DNA of 64,000 nucleotides from Xiphophorus maculatus (lineage: Eukaryota; Chordata; Actinopteri; Cyprinodontiformes; Poeciliidae): NCBI RefSeq assembly GCF_002775205.1, contig NC_036461.1, positions 17,890,015-17,954,014 of the forward strand, in the 5' to 3' direction. Numbering within the stretch: the first letter of the stretch is position 1; each line of letters opens with the position of its first letter. Position numbers and translations under genes: made by a program. Below the pieces are notes generated by a model. The model was not told the DNA's origin. It did not search any database and saw nothing but the letters and a program-made list of their open reading frames with translations. Below, piece by piece: positions 1 through 13,723 of this stretch.

Positions 1-42
1 ATGTTTTTAGTATGTGTCAAGTTATTTTTTGCATGCCTTCAG

Positions 43-3000
43 GTATTCGGTCATGGGACGTGGACCTAAAATCCTGCAACCTGGATCTCTTTCTGCAAGA
101 GTTCCTCTCCCATCACACTGCGTCTTTTAAAGGTGCAGGTAAGAAGCTTTTCTTGAAAACCAAATCAGGTCCTTCATGCCCAGGTTCTCCAAATGCATTC
201 AAAGTGTTGGTCGGGCACCAGCTCAGCCACTTCAGGAAGGAAGGAAGGAAGGAAAGTGAGAAGCAGCTTTACCAATTGTTAGACGTGGGTGTAACCTCAG
301 GATGGAAAACAATAGGAACCTGCAACCGGTTGTGCAAACGCCTTGCTTTTTAACATGCGCAGTCATGAACAGCTGATTGCTTGCAGTGGAGGTAGACTTT
401 TGTTTTTCAGAGATGCGCCCATCTTCGGGAGAAATGCAGCAAACGGAAAGTGCAGGGACTGCATTGTTGGGAATGCGTTCACCGGCTTTCTTGCCAAACG
501 TTGGATGAGAGGATCAATAAGGCTCTCATGCGTTTACTGTAAATATGTAGCTGAATCCAGCGGCTTTGTTGCTCTGGAATAAAGGCTGGTGGAAATACTT
601 CTTTAGCTTTGTTTTCACTCCAGAAATGAGCCGGAGTCATGCTTACATGCAAGGGAATTGCAAAGACCATTTAAAATGTATGCTTAGGCATGTTGTTACA
701 GAACATAAACTATTTCCTTTTATTAGTAAAATTATGGAAAAACTGCAAAATAAAGCAGAGATTCGCAGGTATGATGTTATTTTCCATGGAGAAGTTAGTA
801 AAGAAACACACACTGTCTGCCTGGTCTGCAGTGTATTCTGAATAGAAAGTAGGGAGACTAACTTTTATAAAAGAGAAGTAGCTGATCTCCCCACCCCCTA
901 AAAAAAAAACAATTTTCAGCAGATTTAGAGGACATGTGGAAAGGATGTCCAATGGAGACAGGAAACGTCCAAAAATGGCATCTTCCTTGTGTAGATCATC
1001 TGCTCTGTGCCAAATTTTAAGGTTTAAGACCTAAAATAGAATTTTATTTGTGAGGATTTTTTTTGCATAACTAAATATATATACAGTATATATAAAAATT
1101 ATTGTTTGTAAAGTTGTTTTTACTTTCCGTAAATGCAACTTTGGCTTGTCTCCTGATTTATAGCAATGACTTATGACCTATTAAAATTGTACAGAACAGT
1201 GCAGTGAAAACAAGAATGACTTCCCTCTGAATTGGAAACAGACGTCTTCTGGACCGGAAATGAGCAAAGACTTTTAAAGAATCTAAAGAAAGAATATCTA
1301 CAGATCAAGAACACTTTAAATGATCACAGGAAGTCTGACTGCTTAGAAACAAAACACCGACGACTCAAATCTCCTGCACATGTCTGCTTATCCAGACAGC
1401 TCCATAAAACATCACTGTGGCACAAGATCAAAAAAGGGACATGTTTCTAATAAAGCCAGGATTTTCGTGCCAAACTCAGACTTCAGAGGCTGAGCCAGTT
1501 CCCTTCAGACTGGATTTCCACTGCTGGCACGCCGTCCTCAGACAGCCATCTGACTCAGCTGTTCTCGTCCTCTTCCTTCCTCTTGTTCTGTTTCAATCGC
1601 CCGTCTGATTATCACACTTCACTTTCTCTTTGACTTTTTCTTTTTCCGGCTCCCTGCTCAGATCTATCGGCGTGTTTCCCCAGTGCTCTGACTCTCGTGC
1701 TTCTCTCTCTGTGTCATTTTCTGTTTGCATGCGTTCTCTCTCTCTCTCTCTCTCTGAGCCTCTCCAGGGCAGAAGTGTCTTCGCCACTGTACCAAAGTGT
1801 TGGACACACAAGTGCTGATCAGTCCATCTCAGGAACTGGCTCATTCAGAGGTAAAAAAAAAAGAGTACTATGTCGATTGAAAGCTCAGGATTTGGTCTGA
1901 AACGGAGCAGGACTGCTGTCTTTCCATTATGAAGGATAACCAGTGAAAGACGTGTCTCCATTTCTGACTGATGCGTTTTGAAACGAGCATGTGGATTCGG
2001 TTCCCAAGGTCTTTAGAACGGAAACAAACCCTCTAGATATTTAACCTTTGTTTCACACTAAACTGACCTGGAGTGTTTGTTGCGGAAAAACTCAATCAAT
2101 TTTACATATATATGAATATATGATAACCATTCTGCTAAAGACGTATTGATCTCTTATACATGCACTCTTTTGACATTTTCTTCTCGCTTTATTTCTGATG
2201 AGTGACCTGGCAAAAACACCAGATTTTTTCCCTCTCTGTTTCCCTGTCAGGTGTTCGCCCTGCTGTCCAGAGACTCTGCTCATAAGCTGCTGATCTTGGC
2301 TGGCCTGAGTGTGGAGGAAAGCGGAGAGCTGCTGTTTCACAGAGGACACTTGTCTCCTGACCACCTCAGACGATTAATAACAGAGCAGGTGCAGCGTCAC
2401 AATTCCTCTGGATTTTTTCTAAATGTTGCACTTAGGGGACTTAATATGTAATTTACAAAAGTTTGCCTGCCAAACTGTGCTTTTTTTTTTTTTAAAAAAA
2501 AGGAGGATCAGAAATTAAACATAGCCAGGGAGAAAACAAACCAAATATTTGTATCTTGTTAATTTTCCTGACATTCTTTTGCATGACATGAATACGTTTT
2601 TATTATTTGATTATTAAATTTTCTTTATTGGCTAAATATATCAGCATTTAAAGAACAAAGCTCTATTTACTTACAATATTTTCTGACGTAAAGCATGGGT
2701 GAAGGTTTGTATATTTCTAATAGTTTTTTCTAATACAAAGCTCATGATTTAAGCTCCCCAAGATGCTGATTGTCCACATTCCAAAAATAAGCATTTTAGA
2801 TTGGTGTGAACTCAAGAAAGGCATTTCATTGCAAGAAACTGATCAAATTTGGGCAGCTCTTGTTGTGATTTGTTTGATTTTAGTTTTTTTTTTAAAAAGA
2901 AACATTACATTTACACTAAAGAGCAGTCTTTCTTCAGTTCCCAGATCAGGAGAGCTCCACCTCCTGCCCCAAGATCAATTTGACCCTCAGCTGTCCCAAC

Positions 3001-6000
3001 ATCGGACACTGGAGAAAGATCCTCCTGGAAAATCCACCCCTGCAAGGTCCCCTGGCGCTGCGAATCAACCCCGAGGAGGTGCTGCCGGCCATGGAGTCTC
3101 TGGGGGAATTCACATCACTCATCTCTGCCACCATCTGCCCCGCATCCGCCTTCGACCTCCTGCCACCTCCCACCACCGTGGGGTTCCTCAAGCTGTCCCG
3201 CCCCTGCTGCTACGTGTTCCCCGCCGGGCGCGGCGACTGCGCTTTCTTCGCGGTTAACGGGTTCACCGTGCTGGTGGACGGAGGCTCGGACTCTCAGGCC
3301 TGTTTCTGGAAGCTGGTCCGCCACCTGGACAGAGTCGATGCGGTTCTGTTGACCCACGTGGGCACAGAGAACCTCCCCGGTGCCGTCTCCTTCCTAGAAA
3401 GGAAGGTGGCTGAGAAGGAGCTGAGCCATGATGTTAAAGGTACGAGAGACTTTTCATTTTCAGGCCTAAAGTACAGAGCTGCACAGAGGTTTGTTTTTGT
3501 CTTAAAAACAAGAATTAAGTGCACAAGTTTGCATATATTGTGCATTTTTTATAATTCACACAATTTCCTAAGTATATATTAAAGCTCACATATGTACACA
3601 GATCACTACTAATGTTACATAAAATCTTCCTTAGCACTTTTTGTGATACTCCTCCAGCATCTTACAGGCTATTATAGGATACTTTAATGTTTCCTTGAAT
3701 ATTTCTAAACATTTTTGGACAATTTGGGTCATGTGTTTGAAATGAAGGCAACTGAGTGTTCCAACAGGACAGCAATAAAAAAAAACATAATAATTTTTTT
3801 AAAAGACAGCAAAAGTGGTTTTCGGATATATATAAAAACAAGTATTAAGCTTCTTGACTGGAACCAACTTCAGTCCTGCTGAAAATTATTCTGAATATTA
3901 GTAGAAGTGAGATCTGTGGCTCAAAAACTAACCAAATGAACACTGGACAAAGATCCAGCCAGAATTAGCCAAGATATTAATGATCGCCACCAAAAGTACG
4001 TAGTTTCTGAGGCATGTATGTATACATTCGGATTAAATACGCAATCATTTTTAACTTGTGCACCTAATTGGTGTCTGTAAAGTGCATTCATGTTGTTTGA
4101 AGCATCATCCTTTACCCCTAGAAACCTCCCCCCCCGAATGGATTACCAAATGCTAAAAATGAATAAAACATTTATAATAATTGTATGTAAACTTTTGACT
4201 TGAACTGTGCATGCTGTGTTGCATAATCCATATTTAATGTTTTAATTTCTGTTTGCACAGATGACTTGTCAAAGAGGCTTATCTCTCCAGAGCTAGGAGT
4301 TGTTTTCTTCAACGCTCCCAGCAGGTTGCAGGCGGAACAACATTCTTGTGAGTTGTGTAAATAAGCAAACTACAGAATCTTTCTTAACAACAGAAAGCAA
4401 AGTAACACGAGTTGTCAATCTTTTCCTTTAAGTTGCAGACAATGTGTTGAAGAGTACACAGCAGGCCGCCATAACTTTACAGCTCTTGAAGAAGTTAGAC
4501 ATTAGGCCACAACCGTTGTTTCGGCCACAAGGAGTCCCCGTGAAGCCGCTCACCTTGTTTCAAAAGATGGGAGTGGGACAGCTGGATTTGTACATCCTCA
4601 CACCAGGCAAGAGCAGCCAGGAATATGAGACGTTCATACAGAACTGGCCTGACGGAGTCTCGTCACTGTCACAGAGTCTCACTGCGTTGGTCTCAGTCTC
4701 TGCCCTGCTTGTGTGGCATCCAGCGTGTCCTCAAGAGAAGGTGGTCAGAGTGCTGTTCCCTGGTGCAACTCCACAGGCAAAACTGCTTCAGGGGCTGGAG
4801 AAGCTCAAAGGATTGGACTTTCTTCAGAAGCCAACAGTAACTACCGGAGACCTCGAAAGACAGGGGGAGGACAGGAAGGCCAAGAGGACGGAGAGCTTGG
4901 ACAGTGGCCGGTCAATAGGGAAAGAGGGAACAGCCAAGCAAGGGAAAGAACGAGGAGCTAGAGAAGAAGGAAAGGATTCATTAGTGAAAGAAAAGATAAA
5001 GACGTTAAGTGGAACTAAAGATACTGATAAAGCTAAAATCAAGGAGGGGGGCATAAAACGTAAATCATCACTATCAGAGAAGAATACTTTAAAGAAAGGG
5101 TTAGGGAAGGATGGAAAAAAAGAGGAGAAAACTGGCAACAAAGAGGAGAACAGTGTTAAAAGGACTGAGCAGATAAAAAGAGAAGGAGTCCCATCGAAAA
5201 CCAAGAAGGACAATAAAACGAAACCAAAAAAGGACGCAAGAAATGACAAAACAGGAGAGAAGAAATCTCAAAAGTCATCAGCAAATGAAACAAACAATGA
5301 CAAGAAAGTTCTTGCAAATAATAACGTAACAGAACAAAACCGAGGGTCTTTGTCAAAAATCCAAGAGCCAGATTGCCCTGGTACTGATGCTCGAGATCAC
5401 AAGAAGGAGACTGAAGCTGAGGAGAAGCAGCGCGGCTCCAAGATGTCCACCCCAGAGGATATGACGGCTGATTTTGTCAAGCTCAAGGAGAAAAGCGAAC
5501 TGGAAGTAGCCCAATTGGAAACTGCAGCCTTTTGTGAAGATGCATGCAATAAGGCTGGTGAAAGATTTATACAGGAAGCAGCAGGTGGTTTGGAAATAAC
5601 AAAAGTAGAGGGTGGTGACAGTTTAGTGCAAAATATCCATGGGAGGAGTGGGAAAGCAGCAGTAGACAGCCAACGAAACCATCCAGATGCGTCGATAGAA
5701 TCTAGTAAACCTGCAAAGGTTGTAGGATTCCCATCTCCTTTGAACAAATCTTACAAAAATGATCACACAGTCCAGCAGGACACAACCCCAACCGAGTACA
5801 CACTGCTGGACGGGGCTTTGAAGCACTCCCCTCCCTCGCGCTCCTCTCCGGAAAACCAGGCCCCCAACAGTCCCGAAGAGGAGACAGTTGAGCCAGTGTC
5901 CCCTGACTCACGTCCCAACAGTGCAGGCCACACTCCCTACTGCCTGTCCCCAGACGACATGTGGTGCAACAGAGCCACGCTGAACCGACTTCAGGCCCTC

Positions 6001-8619
6001 CATTCAGCTGGTGTTTACGAGGCAATTGGGTCATCTGGCCAAAGCGAAGAGGAGGTTTGCAAGACCAAAAGTGCTACTGAAAACCGCAAAGAGAAGCATC
6101 TAAGTTTTCTTTCTTTGGGCACATGTAAAGAGAGTTCTTCGGAACCCTCGCCGTCTGTAGCCACAACCACCACCACCACGCACTCATTACCAGCGGAGGT
6201 GAGCTCGCCCCAGTCGACAGAAGTAGATGAATCTTTGTCAATGTCCTTTGAGCAGGGACCGAGCGCTGGAAGCCAGAGAGAAGGAGATGATGGTGTTTAT
6301 CTCTCCCACTCTAATGGAGGGTATTATGTGGGAATGTCTTTGCCAATGAAGAAGCCTCCCAGATCTTTGGGTCAGAGTTCAGAGATGGGGCGACCCGCTG
6401 CACCGAACACTCTCCCTTTTGAGGCATCGGCTCATGACGTGGACCTTTGTTTGGTTTCTCCTTGTGAGTTCAAGCATTTCAAACCCCCCGACTCAAGCTC
6501 AGGCACCAGTGAAGCCTGCAAAGAAGTCAGCGGCCCAAATCACCATGGCAACAACAATAACAACCCAAAGGACAGGTCACCCAGTGAGTCAAATGCCCCT
6601 GTCTGCACAGAGGACTGCCCGTCCACCACAGCAGATGGAGTTTTGGATTCGGACTCTGATGATTCATGTAGTGACCCATCCAACTCCCCCTGTAATCACG
6701 ACATGAGTCAGACTTTGCCCCCAGACCCTCTGCCAGCCCCTCTCAGAGACAGTCCACCGCTGCCTCCCCATCCTGACACCTCCATGCCAGTTCCCCAGTC
6801 TGACTCTGAAGCTCACGGGAAGAGAGCAAAAAACACTTCAACCCGGGGAAAGAAGTTTCCAGGGGTGAGTGTGTCACATTAGCAAAGTAGAAAATGTATT
6901 GGACAAAGTTGAGTATCTTCACGAGTCTCCTAGTTTTAGATATTTTATGATTGTCTCATAAAAATATTCATACTGCTAAGATTTTTTTTGTCACATTACT
7001 ACCACAAATGTCAGTGTATTTCATTGAGATTATTTATGGTAGAACAACAAAATGTAGAGGGCAAACAATGAATGGTATAACTGAGAAAAGCATGATATTC
7101 ATATGTATTCAGCCTATCTGAGTCAACACTTTGTAGGACCATTTACATCCACCAGATTAGCGCTCTTAGAAATTTTAATTTTTGACATCAAGTTGCAAGT
7201 CTTGCAACAGATTCCCAATTGGATTTAGAAATGAAATTCGACAGGGTTATTCTAACATTTGACTGATTCTTATTCTTCTGGAAGGTGAGCCCCAATTCCA
7301 GTGTCAATTATTGCACAGGTTCTAAAGGGTTTTCTTCTGAGAATCGCCTGTATTTACCTTCATCAACTCTGACCAGTTTCCCTGTCCCTGCAGAAAGGAT
7401 CCCCATCGCAGGACGCTGTCCTTCATACAGCGTTGGTTTTCCTTCACACATAGTGCCTTTCTTTCAATAAAAGCCACCACTTGGCATTCTTAAACTGAGA
7501 TTAAATTACACCCAAGTGGACTTTATTTTCTGACCTGCTTGCATTGTGTTTTATTTAGGGGAATCATAGTAAAGGAGCTGAAAAATCTGTGCCAAATGTA
7601 AATCATGTATCGTTTTCCCTTGATTTCCGGATTATGCACTACTTCATGTTGATCTCTTAAATAGGCATAGTAAGCTTGCTGAGGATTTGTGGCTTGGATG
7701 TGACAAAATGTCAAAATCTTCCAGGGGTTTGAATATTTTTGCAAAACACTCCATATGATCTTTGACCAAGCTTTCTGTCTTCATCAGCAGGGTGTAAAAC
7801 TTTTGAAATTTACATCACTTTGACACAGTTTCCTGGAAACATCAGGAATATCCATAACCAAAGTTGGTTTCTCTTAGGCAGATAACTTCATCGATAACCT
7901 TTTTGTCGCCAGATTATCGATGCCCCCCAAAAACCAGGCTCAGGGAAAACCAAAACAGGGAGCCAAAGTGGAGCCACCAAAGGGAATCTCTCCAGCGCTC
8001 GAACACTTTCCTCCAGCACTCGCTCGGCACCAGCAAAATCATCACCAGCTCCTAGTATGTCACTCTGAACGGGACGCCTCTTTTACACCACAACGTGACC
8101 AAGCTAACGGATAGGAAAAACATTCTGACCTTCTTCTGTTTTCTCTTCTCCTTCCTGTCAGACTCTAAGGCTCCCTCTGCTGGTGAAGTCAGTATTTATG
8201 TGGATTTGACTTATATCCCATCTGGAGCCTCCTCTCCCACAGTCACTGTGGACTTCTTCAGGTGCATCCGCTCCTCCTGCTACATCATCAGCGGAAACAG
8301 TCCGGAGCGAGAGGAACTAATGAGACAAACTCTGGATGCTCTGCTGGATGGCAAGGGATCCTGGCCAGAAATCATGCAGGTAAAAACAACTTTAAAAATT
8401 AACATGACTTTCTCTTAGTCAGAGAAGCCACTAGGGAGAAGTTATCCGTCTCTTTTTGCCTAGGTGACGGTGATCCCCACCTTTGAGTCGGTGTCGATGC
8501 AGGAGTGGTACCACCAAACCCTGGACAGGCAGCGGGAGCTGAACATCACTGTGTTGGGCTCAAACAGCACTGTTGCCATGCAGGAAGAGACTTTTCCTGC
8601 CTGCAAGATCGAATTCTGA
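43..8619 (+). CDS. map1s: Microtubule-associated protein 1S-like (MAP1 family), 5'-partial, nine exons
   Basis: MAP1 proteins bind and stabilise microtubules; the precursor is cleaved into heavy and light chains. Coding exons read with consistent phases: 43-138, 1768-1850, 2251-2388, 2938-3439, 4261-4347, 4439-6864, 7913-8054, 8162-8379, 8464-8619 (TGA). About 1281 residues are in the window; the first exon(s) are missing. The first exon gives GIRSWDVDL, a MAP1 signature. The exon at 2938 encodes the metallo-beta-lactamase-like fold of the heavy chain (CCYVFPAGRGD, LVDGGS, LLTHVGTENLPG). The 808-codon exon starts with the conserved FQKMGVGQLDLYIL block, then a Lys/Glu-rich stretch (about 4900-5300) and a Ser/Pro-rich stretch (about 5800-6850). 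The last two exons encode the light-chain domain, ending FPACKIEF. MAP1S is preferred over MAP1A/1B because the central region is far shorter, but paralogue assignment rests on memory of the family. Start unknown. Confidence 0.9.
234..256. repeat. (GGAA)n microsatellite
   Basis: Short run of GGAA/GAAG units in the first map1s intron of the window (139-1767). The rest of that intron shows no coding signal. Confidence 0.7.
1736..1756. repeat. (CT)n tract beside a map1s splice acceptor
   Basis: Run of CT dinucleotides ending about 10 bases before the acceptor of the exon that begins at 1768. It serves as, or extends, the polypyrimidine tract of that intron. Confidence 0.7.
4180..4212. mobile_element. 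Tc1/mariner (Sleeping Beauty-like) terminal inverted repeat remnant
   Basis: The segment ATGTAAACTTTTGACTT followed by GAACTGT resembles the right-end terminal repeat of salmonid-type Tc1 elements. It lies in the map1s intron 3440-4260. The left end was not identified and the body (about 3600-4180) is too diverged for me to align by eye. Confidence 0.45.
6940..7755 (-). mobile_element. Decayed Tc1/mariner-like transposon in map1s intron
   Basis: Diverged copy of a widespread fish Tc1-like family. Recognisable blocks are the outer TTTTGTCACATTACTACCAC, TATTCAGCC..GAGTCAACACTTTGTAGGACC, CATCAACTCTGACCAGTTTCCCTG, and the mirrored outer end GGCTTGGATGTGACAAAATG near 7690-7712. By comparison with copies in which the protein is readable, the transposase direction is the minus strand. 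It has no open frame and sits wholly inside intron 6865-7912. Family name is from memory; a RepeatMasker run against a fish library would settle it. Confidence 0.75.
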
Positions 8620-10624
8620 GATGCAGAATACGAGATAGCTGATGGATGGAAATTTCAATGTAAGATTAAAAACGTGAGAACGGGGGGATTGGTAGAAATA
8701 GAAACAGATGTAATGGGAATATGCCCCACCCCCTTTGCATGTAAGTGGTAAATATCCACTTTATGGGCTTCTTATTGCAGCTGAAAACTGAAAAAAAGGC
8801 TTATTTTGACCAATGACCCTGTTCAAAACAGGAGAGGAGACTAAACCTACTGCAAATGATGCATGTCGCTCTGCGCACACAGACGGTCTCATGAAAGCTG
8901 TTGCTTTAGATTACAATATGGAAACCTGCTTTACAGTTTGCAGCATCTGAATCCACCAAAAAAAATGAATCCATCAAACTCAGATACTTTCAAAAGGGTC
9001 CTAACAGTTTGCATTGTATGTTGAAAACAAACATTTAATCTTCAAGGAGTTCAGATGTATAGTTTGTGTCCAGGTGTTTGTTGTGAGCGCTGTAAGCAGA
9101 TGTAAGACGGGCTGTGCTGTGTTGTAGCTGCTTTTAAAGGTGTTTTGTCACTGCTGCCTTTTTACTGAGATCGCATTTAGAAGGAACCAGACTCTGAAAA
9201 ACACATTTCGGACCCTCTGGGTTCACACACCAGCCAGTATTAATATCTTAATCCCAGGGGTTAGATGATTTTACTGATTAAGCAGCGTTGCCACAATTGT
9301 AAAATTGAGAATTGTCCGACAATTGTATTCCAGTAAAAATTCCCATCATCACCAAAAATTATATAACTGATAAATTGTAATTGTAAATAGGAAATAATCA
9401 TGCATTATGTTTTAGAACATATATTTTGCACAGTGCTGAATCACACATGTGTAATGGTGATACTAGGAGCTTTGTAGGCTGTAAATAAGAGCAGATGTGG
9501 TGAAAGTAATTAAATAGAACTGAAAGAACGATTGTGATCAAATGGAAAATGCTATTCATAATGTTTTTATTTATTAGGCAGGTCTCTGGTTAGCCATTCA
9601 TACATATTATTATTTTGTTGTCAAACTTTACATAAACCATATAATTTGGAACAACTGCTCAGGAAAATTAAAACAGTGTTCGCTGTTGCCCCTAAATTGG
9701 ACTAACATGCTTTTTCTTGTGAAGTAGTTGTAACATGGTTATATGCTCTCAATTATTGAACAATTCCTTTCAGACAAAATTATTCCAAATGTAAAGGCAC
9801 CAGCATACTATTACATTAGCATTGCTTGAATTTGCAAACATACACTTGCAACATACCAGCTTCATCAGGAGAAAACTTGTAATCTAAAACCAGCTGTGTA
9901 AAGACCATTTTATTTTGGGTTATTTTGGTTATTTTAACAATCTTAGATCAAATATTGGCCAAAATGGATCCTTTATGGGTTTTGGGTGATTTGGAGGACC
10001 ATGAATTAGCAAATTAACCTAAAGCGAATGCTTGTGAATGGTGGAGGAATAGAATATGGAAAATTCACAAAGAAAATATTCCAGTATTGTCCTGGATTAA
10101 ATGAATTTTCTAATTTTTTTTATTAAATTCTGCATTGCAGTATATTGGACGAAAGCAACAACAAAATCCCAAAAGTCTGATGAGATGTGTGATGACAGTT
10201 AAATTGTATTACAAATTTAACACTCAGTGCATAATACTATAAAACATAGTTTATACTGACGTCATTACTAGTTTTAGCCTGTGCTAGCACTGTTCTGTGT
10301 TGTCTAGCTAGCAAATAAAAGGCTAAGACTCAACAAACATGTTCTCCAGCATCAACTAAGATTATTATAGACTGACACTAACATAATTGTACAACTTTTA
10401 ATTTTTTTTACCATCTTACCATTTCGTATTTCAATCCATATTAGAGGTTTGGCGAAGTTTGATCATGTCACGGTAGACGTCGAAATGACTGCCTGTTAAG
10501 AATTACGCACCTCCTTTTAGTCTGTGTTCGGCCCAATGTTTAGTGTAAAATATCCAACTTTTGTCCAACCCTCAACAACATAAGTCCAGTATTTGAAGAA
10601 ATGACCCAGCAGCTATTGCGTGTT

Positions 10625-10655
<31 letters not shown>

Positions 10656-12780
10656 ATATTCACTCCTACGCATAATAATGTGCTGCATTTCATTTTACCT
10701 TTTGCACATCCATTATTTTTAAGTTCTTCTCTTCTGAAAATCCTTACACCTAGTCTGTAAATCCATGGATGTTATTATTTACTGTGCTTTATGTGGCTAT
10801 TTTGCCTTTATTTTGCACAAATATGCATGTGACATTATGAGTTTCTAAATACCAAAGCATGAAGAATCACAAAGACAGGTCATTTTTGCCTATTAAACAA
10901 AATGCTGCCACCAAATGCATAGAAGCATCGCATTTTTTTTTATCAAGTTTCTCTAAATGATCTGACAAAGGTTTTTCTTTTCTACAAATGTAGATGCAAC
11001 AAAAATAAATCATCCTAAGATTGTAATAATTTATGAGAAACTTAATTTCGAATTATGCATCTGTATCTCTGAATGTGTTTTATCAAATGATATTGTAATT
11101 AAACAAAGTCATTACAAACTTTGTATGAACAAGATCTTGAAAACAAATATTTGAGTTTCTTCTTAGCCATCTTCCTGTATGTGCTGCACATGTAAAACAC
11201 TTAATTTATGTTGTTTTTTTCATGATATTCATGAACAGAAAGAGCAAGGCACCGTGGGGAAGTGTAAAATGATCTTATGAATTTAAAAAAACAACTCTGA
11301 TTGTAAGTAGACGACAAAAGACAATGTCAGCAAGGAGTTTGGTTGTAACCTTAGTAGGAATGCAAGAATAAAACAAAAATATGCACAACCAAAATGTGTC
11401 TTGAGAATCATGTAAATGCAAACGTTTGAGCCATGAGGATCAGCAGGTGTTTCTGTTTTGCTCAGTGGCTTTGGTGCAAATTCAAACTTGTTCAATCTTC
11501 AAATCCTTGTGTCACTTGTGCACAACCTAAAAGCATTTTCTTATTTCTCTTAACAGGTTGCAGGTGCTTCTCTGCTTTTTCCTACATTTTCAATTGCTTT
11601 TGTCATGTTGATCGAAATGTGTTACACAGGTCTTTGTTGAATTGTCTCGACCGCCACAACATTCAAACATAACTTCATTGTTTAAGTCTAAAACATGCAA
11701 AAATGGTTGAGCACGTTGTCATAATATTTCAAACATATTTCTATACATTTCCATTAGACTTTTTAAAAAAATCTGTCTTGAACTGGTAAATTGCTCCCAG
11801 GCGAATCCTGAGTTTTTCCAACGTAGGTAAATACATAAAACATAAGATCAGTCAGTTTTCTGACATTGATTGAACCGTCTCATGAAACAGCAACTGGCAA
11901 GTGTATTGTGTATATAGCCAGGGCACAAAACGATGTTACGTTTCTGACAATGCAAGGACGAGGATTTAGACGAAGTCAAAAGCCAGAGAGAAGAAGAAGA
12001 AGAAGTGGAGTTATACTGTGACAGAGGAGTTGGGAAGCAAACAGAAGCAGAGAAATGTCAGTTTCCATCAGTCCAACATCATCAGTTTATGGTTTGTGCT
12101 GATGGAGTTCCTCTCACCCTAATCCTCATTTCTTAATCCCATTGAGGATTTTTTTTTTCTCACCACAGAGATGGAAAGTATAATGTAATGTAGTAGTGTC
12201 TGTACCACAGCCCTGCATGCACAGTTTTCCTTAAGGAGATTGTCCTACGTTTCTGTTTTTATTTTTGTGTGTTTTTTTCCCTTCATGCTCTGTAGTTCCA
12301 TCGTTTCCTTTCTAAATCACAATGACATGATCAGACAAATTACAGCAAAAGCGTAAATATAAATGTAGTTCAGCTCCTTCCATTGATCTCCCACCATTAC
12401 AGTGTACAATTCTTGTCCCTCCAGAGTAACACTGTTGTATTGACAACACGACTAAGCAATTTGATTCTTATCTATGTGCAGTGAAAGAAGGAGCTGTCAT
12501 TCTGATTCACTGACATCTTCAATGACACATATATTTACTTTTGAGAGATTAACTAAGGAGTTTAATAAAGAAACTGGATTTCGCAGGTAATCCATGCTGT
12601 TTTGCAGTTTGCATGAATTGCTTTGAGAAACACGTTTACTGTTTTGTAAATGTCAAAAGTGATTTGAGAAATGCACTAAAGCAAATGAGAAAAACTCTAA
12701 ATAAGTTTTGCTTGGAAAGCTCACATAAAATTTCCTGTGTGTCACAATCGACGTTAGTGTTGGTGAATTTTACAGCCTCA
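8620..12780. other. map1s 3'UTR and intergenic stretch, no gene recognised
   Basis: AT-rich with no exon-like coding signal. Candidate map1s poly(A) signals (AATAAA) occur at 10314-10319, near 11004 and near 12562; which is used cannot be told from sequence. A (GT)n microsatellite occupies about 10623-10650, and GAAGAA repeats lie near 11992-12012. Confidence 0.6.
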
Positions 12781-12799
12781 CAGTCGAAGGCATCGTCTC

Positions 12800-12900
12800 A
12801 TATAAAAAGTGAAAGTAGTAAAGTAAAAGGCGTGGTTTTGTTTCTAGATAGAGAAAAGCACAGCAGCTCACTGAGGTTTACCATTGAATCTTTTCTACAG
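12800..12900 (+). promoter_or_regulatory. Candidate ifi44-like promoter: TATA box, ISRE and non-coding exon 1
   Basis: TATAAAA lies at 12801-12807 and overlaps AAAAGTGAAAGT at 12805-12816, a full match to the IRF-element/ISRE consensus (A/G)AAA(G/C)(T/C)GAAA(G/C)(T/C). About 30 bases downstream begins a stretch ending in a strong splice donor, CTACAG|gtaagt, after 12900. This fits a non-coding first exon at about 12830-12900, spliced to the coding exon near 13716. Interferon control is inferred from motif plus gene family. Confidence 0.6.
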
Positions 12901-13341
12901 GTAAGTTTTCTAAATTTTCCTTTAAGAAAAATTGGATTTAGATATAGTTTTTGTATGTAATGTGAACCACTGTGTTGATCAAGAAATAGCTTAAAATATC
13001 TCCAGCCATGTGTGGAGCCAATTCATCTGGTATTCATCTAAGCTTTATACTCTTTTAAATTAAAAGGATTTTTAAAAAAATCATCATGCGTATTTCTAAA
13101 AGAGGAAATGTTTTGTCCGTGTTTGAGAGCACAATGCAGGGGGAAAATGTATATTTTATGGTTTGTAGGACTAAATTATTTTGAAGTAATACTGAAAGTA
13201 AAACCAGTTCACTGCTGGATTCAAAAGAGCTTCTGTTCTTTCAGAAGTGAAGTTGATTTTAATTGAGTTTGTGCTTAATAGTATAAACTTAACATAGAAG
13301 CTCACAAACAGGTTTTAGGAGTGCAAATAGATAGAGAGACA

Positions 13342-13608
<267 letters not shown>

Positions 13609-13723
13609 GCTTCTGTAAGAAATGCAAACTCGTAAATCTCATTGAGTAACACTTGACAGCAGCTCACTCTTCTTCCACTCTACCTTCATCCTCAGGTGAT
13701 TTTGTTCCAGCCTGTCCTCCATC

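Noticed and set aside
133-138. Donor after 132 for the first map1s exon
   Set aside because: Both donors keep the phase, but CAG|gtaaga after 138 is the much stronger site.
4824-5249. 141-codon minus-strand open frame
   Set aside because: It is antisense to the Lys/Glu-rich part of the large map1s exon, where A/G-rich coding makes the opposite strand open.
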